Source of the DNA: Phoronis australis
Lineage: Eukaryota > Phoronida > Phoronidae
DNA length: 64,000 nucleotides
Assembly: GCA_002633005.1 (NCBI GenBank)
Contig: NMRA01000482.1
Coordinates: forward strand, 229,361 to 293,360
Direction of reading: 5' to 3'
Shown here: piece by piece, positions 1 to 12,060 of the stretch
How positions within the stretch are numbered: position 1 is the stretch's first letter
Layout: the number at the start of each line of letters is the position of its first letter
Notes under the pieces: model-generated
The model's database searches: none
What the model saw: only the letters and a program-made list of their open reading frames with translations
Told to the model about the DNA's origin: nothing
Position numbers and translations under genes: made by a program

Positions 1-2528
1 TTTTCCGATGTGAATTAACCGATTAAAAATTTGTGGCGTAATTAAGTTTCAGTTGTCATGAGTAGTGCTTGTGAGTTGGGAATGCTACAAAACCCTTTTG
101 CTGTTTTCAAACATTCGATTAGCACGTGAGGATAGGACCCATCTCTACTTCGGTGTGTATCGGCAGTCAAAAGCTTGTAATAACTGTAGTGTGCCCCAAA
201 TTGCAACGGGGACCGCCATCTTGAAGAAGAGTGCAGCTACAGACTAGCAAGTGATCTTTTCTTATTCCCATCATGTTCACAAATAGAAACAAACCAGATT
301 CACTAGGCCTATATGCAACGCCTACCTCAAAATTGCAACCAAGCCTGCCGTTCCCATACAATTTAAAATGTTGTCCCTGCAAATAGGCCGCGCCTGCAAC
401 CAAGCTGTACAGACAGGTCTTCTAATTCGCGATGTATTCGCATCAGCAGCTCATTGTCATGAACAGAGCCACAACATGCGCCATGCGCTAGTTAACAGAT
501 GTGTATGGACAGTCCACATGAGGTGGAGGAAGTTGCACTAGTGCAAGTTGTTCTAAGGGTAAGCCTGTGTAGGAACGAGGCCTTAAGCATCTACATATTT
601 TAAATGTCTTTGGTTTGAATTTTTATTTCAGCGTATGGTAGACCACCAAACGCACACTTATATTGGATTTGTTGCTTTGACTACTTGTATTAATGCTTTT
701 AATTGGTACATAAATATTCCTGCAGCATGCCAACATAAGGCTTGATTGCCGACACAATTTTAATGCACCAGTTGACCCGAGGTGTGCAAACATATTGCAC
801 CAACAAACTTTTTGAGCTAATAGAGATGCTGTGTCTCCTCAAAACCATGAATATTTACATGTCAGGAAGTGCCACCTTGTCACTTCCTGGAGATCTGTGT
901 GTACTAGTATAATCAGGAAAAGAAACAATTTGTAAATAAATTGCGGTTTTAAAGAAAACACCACAACTGGTAGCCTTAAAAACAAGTGAGAACGTATAGA
1001 AAACCCTATTAATTCCAAATATTACACAATCGTTATTTGACAGTGAAATGAACAAATAAAAAACTGTGCCTTGTTTCATTATGGTAACAATGGTATTGCC
1101 ATACAATCATGTGTATATTCACAATTTAATGAGACATAGCATCTTTAAACGCGAACACAAACGCGTGAGTCACCAGAGGCCATTTTTGTGTGCTCGTGCA
1201 TGCGTTGTGTTCCATTAGAGAGGTTCAGGTACATTTAAACGCGAACGTGAATGTGTGGTTACATGTTCACGCTCGCGTACGCGTTGCGATGCATTAATTG
1301 TTTCGGCACTTTGCAATGAAGAGGGATGGAAGGGCAAACGCTAATTGATCAGTTTTTGCCGGGTAGATCTTGTTTTGCAGTGTACAGGGGCGTCAGAGCC
1401 CACTTGCGCCCCCATGACTACACTATTTGCTCTCCCAGACGCCAAAAGAGAGGTAAGGGTGTGGGAAATTGGTGGGGACAAGGAGAGGGGGCGAAATAGG
1501 CGGCGACCAGGAGATATACATGTAAGTGGCACCCGTGAGGTGCGACCAGGGGTGTCGGAGCTACGACCGTGGTGACATCACTATATTTTGGCCCCAATGA
1601 AATCAATATCTGAGCATTCATAACAATCCTAAGCTGTCATTGTTTCAGATGTCAACGTCTGTTTTGAGCAAAAAATTATGCTGAAAAAATCTCTGTGTCC
1701 AATTGTCGAACTCTCAGTTATCTCTGTTTGCTTTAAATATGTCTAGTCAATGCATTCCTCTGACTTGCTTTCATGATATTTTACCGAAATTGGATGTTTG
1801 TGTACAAAACACCAATACAATTTTTCTGTGACTCCCAACAACAGCAGGTTACCTTGAGAAAAAGCAGCAGAGCCAAGATGGCCTCAAAACAAAGGTCATT
1901 TTTCAGACATTCAACCAAGTAAAACAAATCCACAAAGATACACCATGCTCTGGATGGTTAAACATTCTAAAACCATTATGAATTGCGTAAAATTAACGAT
2001 GATAATTGATGAATTAAATGTCACGCTATGACGTAGTAAGTTAATAATACCGACCTCGCACATTCTCGTTCGCGTCTCTGACGTAGATCGATCACCAAAA
2101 ATACTCCTGAAAAGCACGTAGGCTATTTTCAATCTTGCCATGATTGATAAGTTTTAAGGTTACACATCTCCGTGTACTTCTCGGAGTTATACTGACCGAA
2201 ACATTCAGCATTTAAACTGATTCTTCAATATTGCAAAATACGACAGTGGTTTTCAAGATACGTTCGGTCATTCTTACATATCAAGTACATTTCCGCACTT
2301 AAGTTTTATCTGGTATGATATCAAAACCAAGCGATTTTGTTAAATTTGTTATGTCTTTGAACAGTGTCTTCTGTCAACGTGGATGGTGTCAGAAATAGGT
2401 GAAGCTGGAAGTTGTGTATACCGGTATGAACCTCGTGTTGTGTGCAGCCCATGAGACAGAAGCCTGAGTAGAATGTTTGGACATACTGACTGCTCTATAA
2501 GTAATTCTCCATGAAGCTTTGATGGGCT

Positions 2529-2715
2529 CAAGTTTTGCAGCGGCTTACTACGTATGTAATTTTCCATGAAGCTTGGCGCCCGCCAGCTCTCGTGAGCGAC
2601 GCTGTGGAGGACTCTGAGTTCAAGTTTTACAGCGGACTTCTCCGTATGCAATTCTCCGTAAAATTTTCACCTGTCAGCTCTCGTCAGCGACGCTGTGTTT
2701 TAGCAAAGCTTCGGT
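2529..2715. repeat. 92-bp tandem duplication
   Basis: Two imperfect copies start at 2529 and 2621, each beginning 'caagttttRcagcgg' and containing 'cagctctcgt.agcgacgctgtg'. A further partial copy lies just upstream around 2495-2528 ('taattctccatgaagctt'). It runs into the MITE-like element. Confidence 0.6.
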
Positions 2716-3062
2716 ACTCAACGAAACTTCGGTCTACTGGGAAAGGTCACAACGAAACTTCGACGAAGTTATCGATAGAAGTCGCGGCAACGATATAGAA
2801 TCACGCGAGACTCCATGAGAGAAGTCCTGCAAAACGTGTTCTTTGTTATTGTAGCGTAAATACAAAAATACATATCATGGCAGTGTTCATTTTTTATGAA
2901 CACTGGTAAATATCAGTTTGCCTAAGAGTGCCACTGATCTGCGTCAGCTGGTGTTCGCTCCGATTACTGATTCGCCATCTATTGATAACGCCGGTATCGC
3001 TGTATAGTGGGTAAGTAAGTCAAGTTTCGGCGAATTTCGGTAAAAGGAGGTTCCCCTGTTGA
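2696..3062 (+). mobile_element. MITE-like element, copy in segment A
   Basis: About 370 bp. It begins near a 'cttcggtactca.cgaaacttcgg' motif followed by 'ctactgggaaaggt' and ends in 'agtttcggcgaatttcgg' then 'gttcccct'. Related copies lie at 14794-15183, at 29913-30310 and inverted at 48788-49210 inside an LRRC40 intron. The last copy is outside the defensin duplication, so this is a dispersed element and not simply part of the segment. It is non-coding. Confidence 0.6.
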
Positions 3063-3433
3063 AAAATACCTTGATGCTCAAACGGTTTTCGTTACCCTTT
3101 GTTTTTAGTAAAAGTTGACACAAGGGCCATTAATTGTAAACTAACTAGGATAATTTTGCTTTGTTTGTACTAGTGTTACGGCCTAAAAACTGATCAATCA
3201 ATGACTGTGCAAATACATTTAAAATTACAAAGCCACGACAGTGAGGAAATTGAATAACTATGACAGAGAACGAAAACTACAAAGACTGGAAACTAACTGA
3301 AACTGATGACAATAAACAAAAGGTCAAAGCCTGACTAAGTTGTTGAATCACCTTTTACCACTGATGTAGATATTTAAGTTGAGCCTGGTTATGTTCAAAT
3401 ACGCAGCCTCAAATAAATCAAACCTATGACATC

Positions 3434-3470
3434 AAATAAACCCTTCCTAATTCTACGTAGACGTATCAGT
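3434..3470 (+). promoter_or_regulatory. Core promoter of defensin gene A
   Basis: A TCAGT initiator at 3466-3470 (A+1 about 3468) is shared with copies B and C. The site about 30 bp upstream, where B and C have TATAAAT, reads AAATAAA here, so the TATA box of copy A is degenerate. Assignment rests on conserved spacing across the three paralogues. Confidence 0.55.
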
Positions 3471-3536
3471 CTGCAGTTTTTGTCGAAATAAGAATCCGAC
3501 TACAAAGTTTCTCCTTATTGATTCGATCATCTAACG
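3468..3536 (+). other. 5' UTR exon of defensin gene A
   Basis: Inferred non-coding first exon running from the initiator to a strong donor (ACG|GTAAGTCAATC) that is identical in all three copies. It splices to a conserved CAG just before the ATG-bearing exon at 3798. No ATG opens a competing long frame. Confidence 0.55.
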
Positions 3537-3799
3537 GTAAGTCAATCAACTGTTTTTACTACATTTCAAGAATGACATAACACGGAATAACATCACAAAT
3601 CTTCATGGGCGGGATGAATAGCAGGCACATCCTTCACCCCATACATGAAGTATGTCAAGTTATTTATGTATTTCCATATTTAAATGAATTGCTTAAAACT
3701 TTCCTATTTCCATTCTGCGCGTAGCACTCTAGACTGTAATGAGATAAACATTGTTACAGGCCTCGTTATTGAAACTTTTATTCTACATACATGACAGAT

Positions 3800-5885
3800 A
3801 TGAAGTCGACAGTTTGCTTGTTCGTCTTAGTCCTCTTGCTGGGAACGCTGTTTTGCCATACGGTGAGCACTGAAAACTCCGAGAATGGTAAGTCATACGT
3901 GTATGATATGGAAAGCATCGAACATAAACACGAAGTGTGTATTATTTTCAACAAAAATTTTAATTGTTGTTCGATTGAAAATGAGCTCCCAAAACAGCGT
4001 GTATAGTATTCACATGGCAGAGTTAAGGAACATTTCGCAAATTACAGGCCTCTTTGTATTTAGAGTTTAAGTTCACCAAAATGAAGTATAATGTCACTCA
4101 CCTGTCGCTTTCAATTTACCCCCCCCCCCAGATATTAATAAATTTAAGAATGCTCGATTCTTTATGTATGAGAGCCATTCCTGGGATTAATATTTGTCGA
4201 TAAAAGTTTGAATTAATGTCGTTGATAGTGTTGCATATAAATCAAAGCGGAGTAAACCCCGTGCTTTCTGCCAAAACAAATAAAAAATAATAACCAGGCC
4301 ACTAGCCGTTGTAAAGTTGGTCTTGTCTTTTACAGTACTCAGTTTAGAAGGAGTGATCTTTGGAAAAGGGAAGAACTGACAATTCCTCATTTCTTCTGAC
4401 AACTTTAATGAAGCTTCCAGTCGTGTTGTGACCTGAACTTTCATGAGCTTGGTCTGACAAAAAACGAAACAGCAGTTTTTACAAGCTCATAAATCACATA
4501 TACATGTATTTTGGTTAAGGAACAAATTTATTGGGGTAAGTAGTTAAAATCGAAAACTTGTTTAAGACAGAAAGCACAGGTTTAATGCCTCTTTAAAGGG
4601 AACCGGCATTGTTTGCCAAAAAACCGCAAAGAAAACGTTGCTTTGCGGCAAATAAATAATTGACTAAAATTTTTATATCACGTAACAGGTTACCTAAGAG
4701 ATTTGATACACTTTTGACGATTTAGATTTGTCTTTGGTTTCTTTTGTTTTTTCAAATATTTCAATGTGAATTTGCCAGCTCTAAAACAGTAATAACGTGG
4801 TCCTCGCAAAATTAGTCTGTTACAGACGTCTGAATAGAGGTGCCTCTGGTATAAAAATATTGAAATTGATATGAGTTACCTAAAAGCCTCCTCAAACTAA
4901 ATCCTGTAAATTAGCGATTGACATCCTTTTGAAAATGGAATGTTTACGTTGCGTGATGTCAGTTTTATGCTACAGCGGCTTAATACAGTAAGTCCCTGTA
5001 TTAATGATTTTCTTACGTCGGCGTAAGTAAACGATTTCCCTTGATTTTGACTAAGTTGCATTTTACATTTTTCAATTAACTAATTTATACAAACAATTGC
5101 ACTCTTAAAATGAGCTCCGTTGAGAATTAGAGACCATTGACAAACCAACTTTTCTGATCAAAACGAGTAGTCGAACCATTTAATCTAATTCTGATCCAAG
5201 GTGTAGAGTTTATCTCATCAATCCAGGGTCCAGTACTACCATTTTCGCCTATACCATACTTTGAATTCCAGTAAAAACTACTTCGATTCCGGAACAGTAA
5301 CTTCTTACCTCTGGATCGCAGAATTAGACCCTGAACGCATTGCTTATGAGTTCTAAAGGCGGGATACGTGCGGGGCATTACGTCTACTTAACCGTACGAG
5401 AATTCACAATGTAAAAAATGATACAATGTTCGGACAAAATAACTGGATGCATGCAATGATGAATGAAATGGCACTGGATAATTTTTGTTTTGTTTCGTTT
5501 AGTTTTGTAAACAAAAAAATAAATGAGTAATAATTTAACAAAAAATACAGCATTCAGTTGTTTTTTACCGTTTATTTTTCCTTGGTGTGGGCCTCACAAC
5601 TGCTCTTTTTGCCTCACTTTACCGGCTGAGGAATACCACAAAAGTCAAAATCTCCTAACAGACAAGTAATCCCATTCTCACTTCCCGATGATACTTGGAG
5701 CAATGGTGATGTGAGGCCGTATTTCAAAGGTGTAACGCCATGATATTTCAGCCTTCGGAAGAATTCGTCGGAAACCATACACCTATATAGGTTCGTGCCT
5801 AAAATGGAGCGAATGCCACTCAAAGTGCAGAGAACGGTCGTACAACGGTGGTACTTGCATCCGTAGGAATTGTTACTGCTACTAG
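3800..5885 (+). CDS. CS-alpha-beta defensin precursor, gene A (spliced)
   Basis: Coding exons 3800-3887 and 5752-5885 (donor AATG|GTAAGT, acceptor TATTTCAG; the split codon is completed as GCC) join in frame to give 73 residues. Residues 1-24 are a signal peptide (MKSTVCLFVLVLLLGTLF, cut near residues 20-24), then a short propeptide and a basic stretch RIRRK (33-37). The mature domain has six cysteines at 45, 51, 55, 65, 70 and 72, spaced C-x5-C-x3-C-x9-C-x4-C-x-C with a Gly-Gly two residues before the fourth cysteine: the invertebrate defensin (CS-alpha-beta) pattern. Such peptides are secreted, pair C1-C4, C2-C5 and C3-C6, and usually kill bacteria. In place of the RxKR of copies B and C it has RRK followed by Pro, a weaker furin site. 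I use the ATG at 3800 because it is the one conserved in all copies; an ATG at 3791 lies before the inferred splice acceptor. Confidence 0.9.
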
Positions 5886-6240
5886 TAAGTTCAAATCAAC
5901 TGTGTCGTGTTGCTTATCCATAGCACCTATATTAACACATTGTTCTAGTCAAAGGTTAAATCATATCAAAAAGCCAAGTTTATAGTTATAGGTTTCAGTG
6001 TAGTGAACGACTTGTTAGTACTTGCTCATCAGCTGAGCGTTCTTGTACATATTAACGGTCCAAATTAATGCGCACACTTATAATCCAACTGATAATTTTG
6101 ATCTATTTATAAATTAATTTTGAATTCCAGGTAAAGAGATATAAGTTGGAATGAAAGTGGAGGCATCAGTACAGAAAGATTTCTGATTGGACATGATCGT
6201 GATTTGGGGCTAAATAAAGGATGCTGTTCTGCACTTGTAG
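5885..6240 (+). other. Stop-splitting intron and 3' UTR exon of defensin gene A
   Basis: The sequence around the stop, CTA|GTAAGT, is a consensus donor at 5885. The acceptor TGAATTCCAG ends at 6130 and the next exon starts with G. Splicing therefore rebuilds TAG from TA+G, while retention of the intron also reads TAG. The same arrangement is present in copies B and C. The terminal exon runs from 6131 to the poly(A) site. Confidence 0.65.
6213..6218 (+). terminator. Poly(A) signal of defensin gene A
   Basis: AATAAA within 'ggggctaaataaagg'. It is conserved in position in all three copies, about 80 bp after the last acceptor. Confidence 0.65.
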
Positions 6241-6244
6241 TTTT

Positions 6245-9200
6245 GTTGATGAGGAGGCTAACCCCCTTTGATAAAACGGGACCAGGATCAAAGAGAGTCG
6301 TGCTGTGAACTACACGAAGCATCCCTGTGATAACGACGGGGCACTTACATTCTTTGAAGTTGGCGAAGTTACTCGGGGGAATTAAACTCTACATACACAA
6401 ATACAAACATGCACATGTATCGTATATGGTCGGCTACAAATTAAAACACAGAATAGACTGTTATTAAAACGAAGTTTCCTCTGTACGTTTGACCTAAATT
6501 AGCAGATTGAATCCAACAAAATTGAACTAAAATTGCCTTTTCATTTTCGTAACTGGTTTCGTGATTGGCATCAAGCGGCTCTAATTTTGAATTTTCTAAA
6601 TTTGATGCCAACAATCCTGTCTGAACATGGATGACAATTTGACACTCTCGTTACTTGTCCATGGCCTGTTTTGGCATGGCGATTTGTTGGTAAATCGATT
6701 CCATGCAAAAAAAGCCAACGGTCTCTTATACAGAGCTCACAAGTTTTTCAGGAACTCGTTGAAACAAGGCGCTGGTTTTCCGAGAAATTTAATGTTTTAT
6801 AGGTCCTTAAGAAATTGCCTAGGTCCGGTTAGCTTCGAAACATCAAATCTCAGAAATGGTCTCTCGGATACACAGGAAATTTTTGGATACTACGATTTAT
6901 GTTCGCCAAAACAATGAAACAAGTCATGTGTAATGTTCCACTTTTCAAAGGGGGCTATTAAAATGAGACTTTTATGGTTCTCAAAAAAACAGAAGTTGCA
7001 TAAAATGAAAACAAACTGACAATTTAGTAAACGGCAACGTTTTTGAGATTTCATCTTGGACATTTATGTTGTGCTAGATTAGGTAATGACGCAAGCCAGA
7101 AGAACACGCTCTGGTTATACCATGACCTCGCGCAGTAGGCTACGCGTATTTTGTTTTGTTTATTTTTGCTTTACAATATACTGAGGCGTGAACCTGGAAG
7201 TCAACAACTGCAAACGATGGGGAACTGTGAACACCTCGCATTCCTGGCAGAATCTAGACTATACTTTGCCGAGGAGACCAGAGCATAATTATCCACAGTG
7301 AATAAGTCTAGAGTCGGGTTCGGACCTTCGTAGGTCCTCCAAAATTTAGAAAATCGAATGGGTAAGATTAGACGGCACTTTTGTAGACTAAATGGGAATT
7401 AACTTGAGATTGCCACGAATGATATTCAGTAGTTGCTTGAAGTTGTTTTGCGAAAATTGGGTCCAGAATTTTGGCTTCTGCTCTTCTTTACCCGGATATG
7501 GTATTGCCGCAAATTTCAGACCACATCCTTGGTCAGTGTCTAATTCATGACGCAAATTAATACAGATAATCTCCTGACAAGTGGACATTGTCAAAACTCT
7601 TTTCAGTGATGACGTATTTTAACCTAAAGTTCTGGACTCTAGAGTGAAACAAGGATCAGAGTCTGGTATCCTATTTCATAGCACGGGGTAGCCGTGACTT
7701 TGTGGTTTTAGGTACAAAAAGCCAAAATCGTACTTTTGGAGACATTTTTTGCATCTCATTTTTCCAGTGGAAATAGCAAGGAGAGAATACCGTTGACTTT
7801 GTTGAATTTTTTCGTCTTTGAAGAATCCCATCGAATGTACTTTCTGTCGGCTATGCCTTTTTCCGGTGTCTTGAGACACTTCTACTAAAAAAGGTCTTTC
7901 ACTGGCCTAGAGCAGTGACAAGGTCAAGATCAGCCACTATAGATCTGTGATCTTTTCCCTTGTCTCCCTCTCCATGGTCACTGATGATATATAGGATTTC
8001 CTGAGCCCTTTATATCATTCTCCATTACATGTATTTCTAACATATGTCACACAGGTTTGGTTAAGTCCTCAGTGGGGCGATCTAAACGTTGCTGATTCTT
8101 TCTCTAATATGTCCAGTGCAGATTTATAGTCTTTCTTACATTCTGTCAACTTGGTGACAATTTATTTTATTTTACCTTATACTTGAATATGTTGAATACG
8201 ACAGCATTTCAAGTTGCGTTCTGTCAGCAGTTTTAAGCGCTCATTATCTGCTATAACATGGAAACGACGCGTTTCTTGTTACACCATTTTATATCGCCAT
8301 TGTATTTTGTCGCACTTGGTGGATGCATCAAAATGTCCTTTCCAAAGCAGTTAAAAACATGCTAAGTTTCGTGAAACCTCTTTGACGAATGAGAAAATTT
8401 TAAAGACATTGACAAAAGGACATTTGATGGGAGTGCTTTGTGTCGTACATGTATATTCTTCATCTCTGAGGGTTCTCTCAGGGTCTCATGCCGTCGGATG
8501 CGAAAGCACACGTAGTTTCACAGGTACACGATATAACAACTACCCCATATACAAAGCAAAAATGCGAAGAGAACATACACTTTGAATGCATGAGTACTTA
8601 GTTTTCATTTAATGATGGATTTTCATTCCATACTTCTAAAACAAGACGCAGAGACGTATAAAATAGGTGAAGTCTACAACTTGCAGCGACCCCTAATAGT
8701 CTATAAGGAAAACCACAGTATGGGTACGTAAGCAGTTCTTGTACCGTGTTATTGCGGTTCATTCTCGATAGGGGTGGGGTGAGCAACTGGCAGATTACGC
8801 AGGCAATTACTAGGTCGCCGCATGAGAAATGATAGAATGACAGTGCGGTTATCGGGAAGATCAGAAGGCACCGTCAATAACTGAAGGCCTGACGTAATAA
8901 CGGCATGCTTTTAGACGTGCTTCTGAAAAGTAAATAATTCAACCTTTGCACGCTACATGTAATGTCACGGTGAATCGAGCCTATGACCAACGAGAAGCTC
9001 GGATTGGCTGGCGTCGCATGGCAAAACGTGGCGTCCACTTTGCATTATTGTATACGGAAACGATGATTGCAGTTCCGTGCTGTTGTAACAATGGATGTAA
9101 TAAAAACGCATTTTAATTAATTGTTTTTTAACTAGAATTCGCATAAGGTTATACAAACTTATTTTCTGCACCATGTCGTTGATGGTTCTGATGCATGCCC

Positions 9201-10330
9201 TTGTAAATAATAATGGTGATGTTTTAAAAGTATTAGTAACAGGACTTCGGAATCCTCTTGAAGCTAAGTGTGAAGCCTGGTTTAGGCCACAGCGTCGACT
9301 TATGGCATTTGTACTTTGATTCAAAACACCGGTGATGTCTTCTGGTGTGAAAATGAGACATTTTAAATTAAACACATTTAGGATTGCGATTTAGAAATAT
9401 GTAGAGCTAACTTATCAGATGCTGGTCTCTATTTAGAGATTAGTATTATCAGCTTTTCAACCAGCTCTTTAACTTATGTCTTCTTTTCAATTTGAAAGAG
9501 AAGCGTTAAAAATGTCACAAAACGTTTCGTGCAGTTACAATATTATGAATTTCTTGATCCATGATCACACTTTTTCGAGTTTCAGAGAATATTCCAGCAG
9601 ATATTATTTAATCTTCTCCCAGGTCCATCTGTTCTTCCCAATGTCTCCAACAGTTTCCTCTTTCGTTTCTAAATGCCGGTTTTATCTCTTCAAAGCTGAG
9701 CAGAACAACATTAGTCGAATTCTTAAAACGATTGCGAGATGAAAAATATGTAAGATGAGCTGACGTAATCATTTGATTAGAAATCATTTCATACAAGCCA
9801 ACTAAGATACTGAAAAACACAAAGTAACTTAAGTCAGTTAGGGAAAGACAAAATTGCTCAATAGATTAGGTGACAGAAATGTCCAGTATCCGCTTTTTTA
9901 ACACAAAAGAAAGCATGGTAGGTCAGAGCAGAAATAACACGTTGATTCCAACGAGCAGCAACTTGACATGCATTTCTTTAGCTTTCATGTTATCTATATT
10001 CCGGAACACACTTCTTTTGTTTGAATATTCAAATACTGAGCATTTCTTTAAAAACATGGGGCAGACCATTAAATTAACATTTTGTTTTATTTACATTTTA
10101 TAATGTGGTCCAACTGTCTGATTTTACTAAGTTGACTTCTACTAAGAATAACCAGATGACACTGTGAACTATAACTTTTCTGCCACTACTTTTAAAACGA
10201 TAGAAGTCCGATCCGACTAGTTTAAATCTACAGCAACTTCTTCACTTAATTTTAAAGCTGTCGTAATATCCATTTGTTTTTAAACAACTAATGCCTGTGA
10301 CCACCATCTTGAAATGTTTATTACACTGCC
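6245..10330. other. Downstream flank of defensin A, no gene
   Basis: As far as about 9085 this is noncoding DNA shared with 22265-25580 (B) and 34495-38640 (C). Small open frames on either strand are not kept in the same frame between copies. From 9100 to 10330 it is AT-rich unique sequence in which I see no gene, RNA or recognisable repeat. Confidence 0.55.
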
Positions 10331-10339
10331 TGTTTTCGG

Positions 10340-10842
10340 GTTGGTTTTAGCTTCAACACCCACTCCTGCTCTCATCGCTTATCATTAGGCTCAACATTGC
10401 GTACTGGTGATACATTGTATTGCGGTTGCCGTCGCGCTAGATACCGCTTGCTAGATGGCGATGATCACCGGTATGCCGCCTTTGTTTGTTACATCAGAAA
10501 CGAACTAGGTTGGGAATTTGTAGAAGAACTTGAAAATGGTCCAAACGAGCGTTTTCAGGTGATCACACCTGATCGAGACTTTGATCTATTTGGTGATATG
10601 ATTGAAACCATTACCAGAAGCATCAACCGCAGTCAAAGAGTAATCTTCGTTTTTCTAGAGAATTTTTTCGCAGCTACTGTAGTACCTTTGAACTAAACCT
10701 GGCATTGACCGAAGCCATCGAAAAGAGACGCAAGTTTGTTATTCTAATATTCTACGAGAATATTCCGAAGAAAGAAATGCCGCGTCACCCAGTGTTTCAT
10801 GTGTCACGTGACCTATGCATCATGGCCCCAAATGAAACTTAA
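10340..10842 (+). pseudogene. TIR-domain fragment (Toll-like receptor relic)
   Basis: Frame 10397-10690 and its in-frame upstream part carry a TIR domain. Box 1 is RYAAFVCY, followed by W, box 2-like RDFDLFGDMIETI, then RSQRVIFVFLENF. At a run of six T (near 10661) the frame breaks. With the frame shifted by one base the homology continues as FELNLALTEAIEKRRKFVILIFYENIPK and stops at 10840, before the usual box 3 (FW). TIR domains are cytoplasmic adaptor-binding modules of TLR/IL-1R/MyD88 proteins; the segment preceding box 1 and the KFVILIFYENIPK..PRHPV tail look like a TLR. No ATG, leucine-rich repeats or transmembrane segment is visible upstream. A single base could be an assembly error, but the missing C-terminus argues for a decayed copy. 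Confidence 0.75.
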
Positions 10843-10859
10843 AGTCCATCCCCTTACCT

Positions 10860-12060
10860 GCTAAACTGCTCAAAGGGGAGTTTTGAAAGTTAGCAAATGT
10901 ATTCTAGCCAAGACGTCTATGGTTGACGTTGATCTTAGGACGAGTCCGACTACTGTGGCGCTAGCTAGTGACATTTTTGCATTTGTGCTTGCACGTCCTT
11001 CAGTTAATCACCAGCAGTATCTTTGCAAAATTTGGAAAGCGTTTTCGTGTAAATGTCGCAACGGAGAAAAAGGACTTTCGGATGTATCCAAATATCTCTG
11101 TACTTCCTGGTTTCCATTTAGTTTTCTACATTTACCTGTGTGTCTTCAGAGATCCTCGATATATTTTCATATTTGGCAGATAGGTTTCCATTACGCAGTA
11201 TTCCCGCGTTTCGGTGTACTTGACCACTACTGGCCACTTTTGATTATCTACAGTTTTGTTTTGGTGTCTTTCCCTAGCTACCAACCGCTTCAAGGACAAT
11301 TATGAAAGTTAGCAGAAGTCATTTTTACTTAGAAGACCATGGCTGACACTAATTTTGAACAGGTCCAATTACTCTGACGAGCCCCTATTAGGCAATCTTT
11401 GTTTGCATCTGTACCTTCGTGCATCTCCTTATGATGTTGCTGCATATTTGTTGAACTTGACAAGTGTTTTTTATGTATGTGACAGCGAAGGACGACTACT
11501 TCTGAATGGATAGAGCTACTGATGTGCCCCCTAGTGGCTACTTTATTTTTACATTTACATTTGTATCGTCAGAGTTCCATGATATTTGTCGCATATGTTT
11601 CTATTAAAGAGACGACACTACCTTCCTATTTTCGGACAATTTAAAAGCAGTCTGCGCTACCTATCGGCCATTTTCATTTTTTCTCGCCAAAACAATAAAA
11701 ATTGGTAAGCGTTTTCCTGCTGGCAACACCACGATTGCCGTTGATTTCTGCAGTGCGTCCGCCTACTTTGGCTCCTCTAGTGGGACTTAGCGTTCACAGC
11801 TGATCTTCTAAGCCCGTTGCACGATTTTTGTGAAATATAACAAGTGTAGCCTAAATCTAAGCCTATGCACGAGTCAAAAGAAGGCAATTAATTCACGTAC
11901 CATTGTGCCAGATAGTGGCATCATTTTGAACGTTTGCCTCTGCATCTTCGGACTTCATGGACGGTTTAGTATTACCTTTACAAGATAGGTTTCTATTACA
12001 CAGACGAAAAAGTCTGCATTTCCAGGTTTTACATTCCGCACAACCTGGTGGCCATAAACG
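10860..12060 (+). repeat. Old repeat family with CTCF-like motifs (block 1)
   Basis: Diverged repeating units with recurring phrases such as 'atgatatttgtcgcatatg', 'tttctattaaagagacgac' and 'gtgccccctagtggc'. The same phrases occur at 43900-45460 and 52360-52800 in LRRC40 introns. The unit at 11524-11538 contains GTGCCCCCTAGTGGC, whose reverse complement is GCCACTAGGGGGCAC. No coding frame is conserved between blocks. Confidence 0.6.

Larger units (their letters stand above)
1..3430. other. Upstream flank of defensin segment A, no gene
   Basis: No convincing gene. From about 130 on, the DNA can be aligned by eye with 13685-15500 (segment B); shared landmarks include the 'gccgccatcttg' string followed by 'gtgcagctacag'. 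The stretch also holds a repeated 'tttaaacgcgaac' motif near 1144 and 1234, a 92-bp tandem duplication near 2529-2715, and a MITE-like element at 2696-3062. Short open frames here are not conserved between the copies. Confidence 0.6.
130..9085. repeat. Segmental duplication copy A (defensin segment)
   Basis: Copy A of a three-copy segment. It aligns by eye with 13685-25915 (B) and, from the MITE-like element onward, with 29913-39380 (C). All defensin exons, both core-promoter elements and long noncoding flanks are in the same order and orientation. The copies differ by many substitutions and by element insertions, so the duplications are not recent. Boundaries are approximate. Confidence 0.8.

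Noticed and set aside
1345-1575. Overlapping open frames on both strands near 1.4 kb
   Set aside because: Not preserved in the corresponding part of segment B and without any recognisable motif.
3791-3799. Upstream in-frame ATG (MTD) for defensin A
   Set aside because: Absent from copies B and C and located before the conserved CAG acceptor of the coding exon, so not expected in the spliced mRNA.
6107-6322. Antisense frame over the defensin 3' exon, partly kept in copy C (34269-34568)
   Set aside because: Similarity follows from the duplicated DNA; indels between copies change the frame and no domain is recognisable.
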